Positions 1 to 5,159 of a DNA stretch of 5,159 nt are shown here, one piece after another. How positions within the stretch are numbered: the first letter of the stretch is position 1; the number at the start of each line of letters is the position of its first letter. Origin of the DNA: an uncultured Actinomycetes bacterium (GTDB lineage Bacteria; Actinomycetota; Actinomycetes; S36-B12). The notes beneath the pieces are model-generated. The model was given only the letters and a program-made list of their open reading frames with translations. It made no database searches and was not told the origin of the DNA. The DNA lies in assembly GCA_913061025.1 (NCBI GenBank), contig CAJXUJ010000099.1, positions 1-5,159 of the forward strand, in the 5' to 3' direction. Position numbers and translations under genes: made by a program.

Positions 1-5
1 GACCT

Positions 6-3000
6 TTATCTGATTGAGGCTTGTTTGGTTACGAACGAGTCGGGCTCTGCAAACGCGATTCCAGGGTCGCGTGCCAGCAACTCGGCGATGCGCTGCGCAG
101 TGCCCTCGTTCACTGGTTCCGCGAGATCTATCCGGTACATCCGCAGACCCAGATTCGGCCCCAAGGTCACCTGGTCACGCAGGCTGGCTGGTAATTCATC
201 GGTCCCGCGAACCGCGCCATCAACAGTCGGGCTACGTCCCTTTTTCAAGCGGATGATGATTGAGGAAACGCCGGGCTGTTCGTCCTGCGCTGTAGCAATG
301 GGCGTCATCATGACGAATGCTCCTCGAGCTTGAGCAGCGGTTGCTCCTGCGGACGTGGTGACCTTAATATCGCCCTCGAAGCCTGCCCGCGCCAAGTAAC
401 TCGCCAGCTTGTTCGCTCGCTTCGTTGCACGCCGCGTTGAAGCCTTCGTCCCCTTGCTATTCGTGAATCCGACCACGGTGGCTTGCATCGAAACGGTCGA
501 CTGCTCGGAGGCGAGTCGGGCGAGCTTGGTGCGAGTTGCCTTGGTGAGTTTGGTCGACGTCCCCTTGAAGCTAACGAAATCAACCGACGCTTGCGCGGCG
601 CGGGGAGAACCATCCGCGGGTGTCGTCGTTGGGGTCCCTGGCGTGGAAGCAGCTGGTGGTGTAGCGCCGGGTGCGAGAACGCTGAAGCCCGCCCAGTAGG
701 AGGCGCGACCGACCTCGGGAGCGAGGGCCGCGTGGATCACGTACACGCCCGGACCCACCTCAGGCACGATCACATCGATTTGACCGTCGCTCACGACGGT
801 GAAGTCGGCACCGACGTCGTTGAAGTAGACCGCTCGAGCGGTAGACAGGCCCCAGCCCGCTAGCGCGATCTGAGTTCCGGGGGCGCCACTCGCCGCGGGG
901 ACGATCGTGGTGATCTCATTCAGGCCCCCACCGCCTCCGCTGCTGGAGGATGAACTGCTCGATGAGCTGCTGCCTCCGCCACCCCCGCTACTGCCTCCGC
1001 CACCACTCGAGACGGGCGCAACATACGTAAATGCATCACTCAAGGTGGTGGTTCCGCCGGGTGTAGTGACCACTACGTCGACTGATCCTGCGCTCCCTGC
1101 GGGGGTCGTCACTGTCGCGCTCGTTGATGAGTGTAGCCAGTAACTTGCCGCTACACCCCCGAACGAAATATCGATCCAATCACTGTCGAGATCCCCGGTG
1201 TGAGCGAATCCTGTCCCGGAGATCACGACCCACGTGCCTCCGGCGGTGCTTCCGCTGGTGACGTCGATTGATGTGGCGTTCGGCACCGGGAAGTAGCGGA
1301 AGGCGTTGGTGTCTGTTGTTGTCCCGGCGGCGTTGGTAACCGTCACGTCCACAAGTCCGTTGCTGCTGGCTCCCGCTGCAGCGTTGGTGGGAGTGGAAAG
1401 GGTGAGTGATGTTGCCGTAGCAGAGGTGATCGTTGCGGACTCGCCACCGAATGTCGCAGCACTTGCGTCCGCGAGGTACGTCCCGGTGATCGTGACTGTT
1501 TCACCGCCTGCTGCACTTCCTTTATCGGCGCTGTATGAAGTGATGATCGGGAGCGCCTGGTAGGTGAAGCCGTTCGAAAGCGTGTCCGTGCCCCCGAGGG
1601 TCGTGACCACCACGTCAACCGCACCGGGACTTCCCGTGGGTGTGGTGAGCGATATAGATGTGGATGTCGTTGCGGTGATCGTTGCGCTTGCCCCAGCGAA
1701 CGTCACACCCGTTGTGGAGTCGAAGTTGGTCCCACTAATCGTTATTGCAGTTCCACCGGCAGTTGTCCCGGATGTGACCGAGAGGGACGAAATGACCGGT
1801 GCGTCGTAGTACGTATAGCCACCCACAGATGAGGCCGTTACGCCGTTGGCAGTTAAGACAACGTCAGCTGCGCCGGCAGATGATGAAGCAGGAGTGGTCA
1901 CGGAGACGGACGAGTCGGAGTTCACTGTCACTCCGGTTGCTGCGTTGCCGCCGATGGTGACGGACGTGGTTCCGGTGAAATTGCGGCCGGTGATCGTTAC
2001 TGAGTCACCACCAGCGAGTGGACCACCCGTGGGGGAGATGCTGATGATGGCGGGATCGGTATCGACAGCGGCGGCGGCGGTGAGCAGCCCGCTACCGCAA
2101 TCATTCGTGTTGCATTCGTCGACGTTCCCGGTGGTTGGGAAGGTCTGGGCGGTTGACTGCAGCAACGACAGGATCGCGCTCGGAGTGCGTGTTCCGTCGG
2201 CTGCCTTGAGGAGCGCGGCCACGCCGGAAACATGCGGCGCGGCCATGCTCGTGCCGCTGTACGAGGTGTAGGTCGCACTGCCTGGAGTGGTAGCGCCGGA
2301 ATTCATCGTTGACCAGATAGCGGAGCCTGGTGCGGTGATCTCGACGGTGCTGCCGTAGTTCGAGAAGTAGGACCTGTTCCCCGATGAGGTCGACGATGCG
2401 ACGGTGATGACACCGTCGCAATTTGCCGGCGAGAAGCCCGAGGCGTCCGAGTCGCTATTCCCCGCTGACACAACCACCACAGACCCACGAGCGATTGCCC
2501 CATCGATAGCCGTTTGCCAGGTACTCGAGCAAGACGAGCTTGCACCCCCGAGCGAGAGGTTGATGACGTCTGCGGGTGTCGGGTTGGCCGGAACACCCGG
2601 CACAGTGCCGCCGGATGCCCAGGTTATTCCTGTTGTGATGTCCGAAGTCCAGCCACCGCCGTAAGTGAGGACCCGAATCGGCTGGATCTTGGCCTGGGGT
2701 GCGACACCGATTACGCCCGCGCCATTGTTGCCGACCGCTGCAACTGTTCCGGCCACGTGCGTGCCGTGCCAACTTGAGGATGCGCAGTTGTCCCAGTCTC
2801 CTGGGTCGAGGGGATTGCTATCCCAGCCCAGGGCGCCGTAGGTCGCCGTGTCCACGTAGTCGCCGTCGCCGCTGGTGGCACCGGACCTCCCGTAGCAGGA
2901 GGTCGTCAAAGCAGATCCACTCCTGACAAAGTCGTATCCGGACACGTAGTTGTCGTCCAGGTCTGGGTGGACAGTCGAACCGGTGTCCAACACAGCCACG

Positions 3001-4070
3001 ACGGCTCCGCTGCCCTGGCCGCTGGTCCACACGTTGTTCATCGAGCTTGTGCCAGAAGCGATCCCGATGCCGTAGGTACCGTGGAGGCCCCACAGATTGG
3101 CCCAGCGGGCGTCGTCGGGGGGATCACTAGGGAACGCTGTGAGTTGCACGCGCTGGTCGATCTCGACCGATGCGACGCGTGGATCCATCTTTAGGTCTGC
3201 GATAACTTCCGCGGCATCCTCGTCGCTGATTCCCTGCGAGAGCTCGATGACAACGTCATCATTTCCAATTTCCCAAACGTCTCCGACGTCCACACCTTCG
3301 ACTGGCAGATCTGCTGAAGCAGCTTCGGTTGCCGCCTTGGGGTTGTCATCGCTCACGGTGTCGATGATCAGACGGGAGACCTCACCGGGTGTGGCGATCT
3401 TCTTCATGATCTTCGTCCGAGCAACGAGGGTGTTCGATGCGGTGCTCAACTGTCGACCATCCGCACTAAAGCCTGTGATGGAGTAATCGGTGTCGGCCTG
3501 GAGATCATCAATCGTGGTGCTACCGACAGATGGGTCGAGAACTAATTGGACGTCTCCGGGGCTTACCCGAATGAGGATGTTCGAGACCGGATCTTCATCG
3601 GAGCCGATGCCCTCCCAGGTCCAACCGACGGTGGCGCCGGCAGAAGTGACTTCTTCGAGGCTGAGCGTGGGAGCGGTTGGGCAGTCCTCAGATTCCTCGG
3701 TGCACTCGACCCAGATTTCGGCGGTAGTCGGACTTGGCGTCACTGAGGGTGAAGGGCTCGCCGTAGGGGATGGCGATGCGCTTGGGGATGCAGACGGCGA
3801 AGGTGCTGGTGATGATGATGGGGATGCTGACGGAGATGGTGCTGGCTCCGGAGCCGATGGGGACGTATCGGGCTCTGGGGTAACCGAGGGATCTGGGCCG
3901 GTGGAAGGTTCCGGGGAAGGGGCTACCGATTCCTCGGCTGATGGTGAAGCCGAAGGCACCGGCACGGGAGCATCGGCAGCGGTTGCACCCGGGGTGAACA
4001 GGAGTCCCGATGCCAAAAGAGCGCTGGAAGCGGTGACCGCAAGAGTGCTGCGAAGCCGCGTAACGCGCAC
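6..4070 (-). CDS. Secreted multidomain subtilisin-like (S8) serine protease with IPT repeats and OmpA-like domain
   Basis: Exported endopeptidase predicted to cleave proteins outside the cell. Residue numbers count from the longest possible start (GTG at 4106); subtract 12 for the chosen start. Visible parts: signal peptide 13-43 (Arg-rich n-region, hydrophobic core, ATA|AD cleavage); Pro/Ser linker 47-128; FnIII-like domain 143-232; I9-type propeptide 242-322; S8 catalytic domain about 333-680. The triad is complete: Asp374 in VLDTGS, His447 in WHGTHVAGT, Ser620 in SGTSMAAPH, with oxyanion Asn550 in SAGN. Four IPT/TIG domains follow (685-1029), then a Gly/Ser linker (1033-1061), a divergent IPT-like domain (1062-1144), an OmpA-like domain (1173-1268) and an I9-like tail (1280-1360). 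Eight cysteines (135, 142, 404, 441, 526, 563, 665, 670) could form disulfides. The catalytic core recalls secreted AprV/BprV-type subtilases. Start chosen: GTG at 4070, because GGAGG lies 5 nt upstream; GTG 4106 and ATG 4085 lack a good SD. Stop is TAA. There is no LPXTG motif or C-terminal membrane helix. The protease call is firm; the substrate is unknown. Confidence 0.95.
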   Translation of the reverse strand: MRVTRLRSTLAVTASSALLASGLLFTPGATAADAPVPVPSASPSAEESVAPSPEPSTGPDPSVTPEPDTSPSAPEPAPSPSASPSSSPAPSPSASPSASPSPTASPSPSVTPSPTTAEIWVECTEESEDCPTAPTLSLEEVTSAGATVGWTWEGIGSDEDPVSNILIRVSPGDVQLVLDPSVGSTTIDDLQADTDYSITGFSADGRQLSTASNTLVARTKIMKKIATPGEVSRLIIDTVSDDNPKAATEAASADLPVEGVDVGDVWEIGNDDVVIELSQGISDEDAAEVIADLKMDPRVASVEIDQRVQLTAFPSDPPDDARWANLWGLHGTYGIGIASGTSSMNNVWTSGQGSGAVVAVLDTGSTVHPDLDDNYVSGYDFVRSGSALTTSCYGRSGATSGDGDYVDTATYGALGWDSNPLDPGDWDNCASSSWHGTHVAGTVAAVGNNGAGVIGVAPQAKIQPIRVLTYGGGWTSDITTGITWASGGTVPGVPANPTPADVINLSLGGASSSCSSTWQTAIDGAIARGSVVVVSAGNSDSDASGFSPANCDGVITVASSTSSGNRSYFSNYGSTVEITAPGSAIWSTMNSGATTPGSATYTSYSGTSMAAPHVSGVAALLKAADGTRTPSAILSLLQSTAQTFPTTGNVDECNTNDCGSGLLTAAAAVDTDPAIISISPTGGPLAGGDSVTITGRNFTGTTSVTIGGNAATGVTVNSDSSVSVTTPASSSAGAADVVLTANGVTASSVGGYTYYDAPVISSLSVTSGTTAGGTAITISGTNFDSTTGVTFAGASATITATTSTSISLTTPTGSPGAVDVVVTTLGGTDTLSNGFTYQALPIITSYSADKGSAAGGETVTITGTYLADASAATFGGESATITSATATSLTLSTPTNAAAGASSNGLVDVTVTNAAGTTTDTNAFRYFPVPNATSIDVTSGSTAGGTWVVISGTGFAHTGDLDSDWIDISFGGVAASYWLHSSTSATVTTPAGSAGSVDVVVTTPGGTTTLSDAFTYVAPVSSGGGGSSGGGGGSSSSSSSSSSSGGGGGLNEITTIVPAASGAPGTQIALAGWGLSTARAVYFNDVGADFTVVSDGQIDVIVPEVGPGVYVIHAALAPEVGRASYWAGFSVLAPGATPPAASTPGTPTTTPADGSPRAAQASVDFVSFKGTSTKLTKATRTKLARLASEQSTVSMQATVVGFTNSKGTKASTRRATKRANKLASYLARAGFEGDIKVTTSAGATAAQARGAFVMMTPIATAQDEQPGVSSIIIRLKKGRSPTVDGAVRGTDELPASLRDQVTLGPNLGLRMYRIDLAEPVNEGTAQRIAELLARDPGIAFAEPDSFVTKQASIR
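924..1010 (-). repeat. Gly/Ser low-complexity linker with an 11-serine run
   Basis: Encodes two Gly/Ser blocks, eleven consecutive serines and five glycines between the fourth and fifth IPT-like domains. The eleven serine codons are a mixture of AGC, AGT, TCA, TCG and TCC rather than one repeated triplet. It is probably a flexible hinge separating the catalytic half from the C-terminal module. Confidence 0.85.
1020..2054 (-). repeat. Four tandem IPT/TIG (Ig-like) domain repeats inside the S8 protease
   Basis: Four units of about 82-89 residues each (roughly 685-768, 769-850, 851-939 and 940-1029 of the 1366-residue numbering). Each opens with a Pro/Ile-Ser strand and an AGG turn (LAGGDSVTITG, TAGGTAITISG, AAGGETVTITG, TAGGTWVVISG), has a central FGG or IGG/FAG turn, and ends in a Phe/Tyr-Thr-Tyr-like strand. 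This is the signature of IPT/TIG folds, which are common as spacer or adhesion modules in secreted bacterial proteins. The fourth unit carries an extra acidic loop (GDLDSDW, 971-977). A fifth, more divergent copy lies after the Gly/Ser linker (675..923). The role is probably spacing or substrate/surface binding, which is inference. Confidence 0.85.
3723..3968 (-). repeat. Pro/Ser-rich low-complexity linker after the signal peptide
   Basis: About 80 residues dominated by Pro and Ser with scattered Glu, Asp, Ala and Thr (SPSASPS-like units), directly following the predicted signal peptidase site. Such stretches in actinobacterial exported proteins often span the wall and can be O-glycosylated; neither is shown here. 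The repetitive composition also creates a long Gly/Asp-rich open frame on the opposite strand, which I regard as non-coding. Confidence 0.85.
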
Positions 4071-4075
4071 GAGTG

Positions 4076-4080
4076 CCTCC
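4076..4080 (-). promoter_or_regulatory. Shine-Dalgarno site deciding the S8 protease start
   Basis: On the minus strand GGAGG stands 5 nt before GTG at 4070. This is the only strong ribosome binding site near the candidate starts. The protein made from it begins VRVTRLRSTL (V read as fMet), an ideal n-region for the signal peptide, so it is preferred over GTG 4106 and ATG 4085. Confidence 0.65.
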
Positions 4081-4143
4081 AACATTGGCCCGAGGGTTCT
4101 GTCCACACTGACGATCCATGACCGGGCATCGTTCCGGTTCTTC

Positions 4144-4172
4144 AGTATTCCTTCATGTCTCGTAGGGGGCCA
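4144..4172 (-). promoter_or_regulatory. Candidate sigma-70-type promoter of the S8 protease gene
   Basis: On the minus strand AATACT (4149-4144) matches four of six bases of TATAAT. It lies 17 nt downstream of TGGCCC (4172-4167), which matches only three of six of TTGACA. A start near 4137 would give a leader of roughly 65 nt before GTG 4070. The -35 match is weak, so this is only a candidate. Confidence 0.25.
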
Positions 4173-4186
4173 GCCAGGTCCGGTAG

Positions 4187-4206
4187 GTGGGGGGCTAACC
4201 CCCCAC
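4187..4206. repeat. Perfect inverted repeat in the divergent intergenic region
   Basis: Left arm GTGGGGGG (4187-4194), loop CTAA, right arm CCCCCCAC (4199-4206): eight perfect pairs with a four-base loop. There is no T-run on either side, so it is not a standard intrinsic terminator. Lying between two divergent genes, just upstream of the candidate S8 promoter, it could be an operator or a leader hairpin of the HtrA transcript if transcription starts far upstream. Confidence 0.6.
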
Positions 4207-4301
4207 TCGACGTCCGAATGTCCGGTTCGGCACTCGCTTTCTCCTGCCTAGCCGGGAAATGTAAGGGGTTTGTTAGGACCGATCGTTGCGTGAAACCTGG
4301 G

Positions 4302-4352
4302 CTCCTCCTGCCGGGTCCAAGCCTTCGAGTTACCAACTGGAACTAGGAGGAG
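4302..4352 (+). promoter_or_regulatory. Possible Shine-Dalgarno-masking leader hairpin of the HtrA gene
   Basis: CTCCTCCT (4302-4309) is the exact reverse complement of AGGAGGAG (4345-4352), which contains the whole ribosome binding site of the HtrA gene. Inside the loop, TCCA (4316-4319) can pair with TGGA (4338-4341), extended by G4315-C4343 around one bulged A. Alternatively AGTT/AACT (4328-4331, 4335-4338) can form a small competing hairpin. Folded, the structure would block translation. This requires transcription to start before 4302. An RNA-thermometer-like role would suit a stress protease but is inference. Confidence 0.4.
4345..4350 (+). promoter_or_regulatory. Shine-Dalgarno of the HtrA-like protease
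   Basis: AGGAGG four nt before ATG 4355, a full match to the 16S rRNA 3' end. It fixes the start of the gene and is the strand partner in the possible masking stem described at 4302..4352. Confidence 0.85.
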
Positions 4353-4354
4353 AT

Positions 4355-5159
<805 letters not shown>

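Larger units (their letters stand above)
4133..4228. repeat. Three direct copies of TCCGGT between the two genes
   Basis: TCCGGTTC occurs at 4133-4140 and again at 4221-4228, and a shorter copy TCCGGTAG begins at 4179. Starts are 46 and 42 bases apart, roughly four helical turns. They flank the inverted repeat at 4187..4206. Possible regulator half-sites, but in GC-rich DNA chance is a real alternative. Confidence 0.3.

Noticed and set aside
907..1143. Plus-strand open frame with long proline and leucine runs
   Set aside because: It is the complement of the Gly/Ser linker of the S8 protease, and its runs are explained fully by that linker.
1846..2271. 141-codon plus-strand open frame within the S8 gene
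   Set aside because: Antisense shadow of the IPT and catalytic domain codons, with Val/Ala/Pro-rich nonsense composition and no family resemblance.
4187..4206. Inverted repeat as an intrinsic terminator
   Set aside because: No T-run follows on either strand, and no gene ends towards it: both neighbouring genes start from this region.
3490..4251. 253-codon open frame on the plus strand with a Gly/Asp/Glu-rich stretch
   Set aside because: It is the antisense reading of the Pro/Ser linker and FnIII region of the S8 protease. Its Gly/Asp/Glu repeats are simply the complement of Pro/Ser codons, and no recognisable domain is present.

Overview
The window looks like chromosomal DNA from a high-GC Gram-positive bacterium (Actinobacteria, perhaps Microbacteriaceae or another Micrococcales relative). 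This is inferred from four things: the GC-rich coding sequence, a GTG start behind a strong Shine-Dalgarno, a secreted protein with a long Pro/Ser linker, and a membrane-anchored HtrA protease with a proline-rich cytoplasmic tail. I see no RNA gene, insertion sequence, CRISPR array or phage signature.

Layout: two genes are transcribed divergently from a shared intergenic region. Almost the whole left part (6..4070, minus strand) is one very large secreted, multidomain subtilisin-family (S8) serine protease of about 1354 residues. In order it has a signal peptide, an 80-residue Pro/Ser linker, a fibronectin-III-like domain, an I9-type propeptide, an S8 catalytic domain with a complete catalytic triad, four IPT/TIG repeats, a Gly/Ser linker with eleven consecutive serines, a fifth divergent IPT-like domain, an OmpA-like domain, and a C-terminal segment resembling a second I9 propeptide. 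On the right (4355 to the window edge, plus strand) is the first 268 codons of an HtrA/DegP-type (S1C) serine protease. It has a cytoplasmic Pro-rich tail, one transmembrane helix and an intact His-Asp-Ser triad. Its C-terminus, where a PDZ domain is expected, lies beyond the window.

The region between the genes (4071..4354) holds the start signals of both. It contains a perfect 8-bp inverted repeat (4187..4206), a thrice-repeated TCCGGT hexamer, a weak candidate promoter for the S8 gene, and an 8-nt CTCCTCCT element exactly complementary to the extended Shine-Dalgarno of the HtrA gene. That last element could fold into a stem hiding the ribosome binding site.

Working together: both products should act outside the membrane. 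The HtrA protein would be a membrane-tethered envelope quality-control protease. The S8 protein would be exported, processed and possibly held in the cell wall by its OmpA-like domain. Shared regulation is suggested by the divergent arrangement but is not shown. The most unusual points are the second propeptide-like segment at the C-terminus of the S8 protease and the possible SD-masking leader of the HtrA gene.
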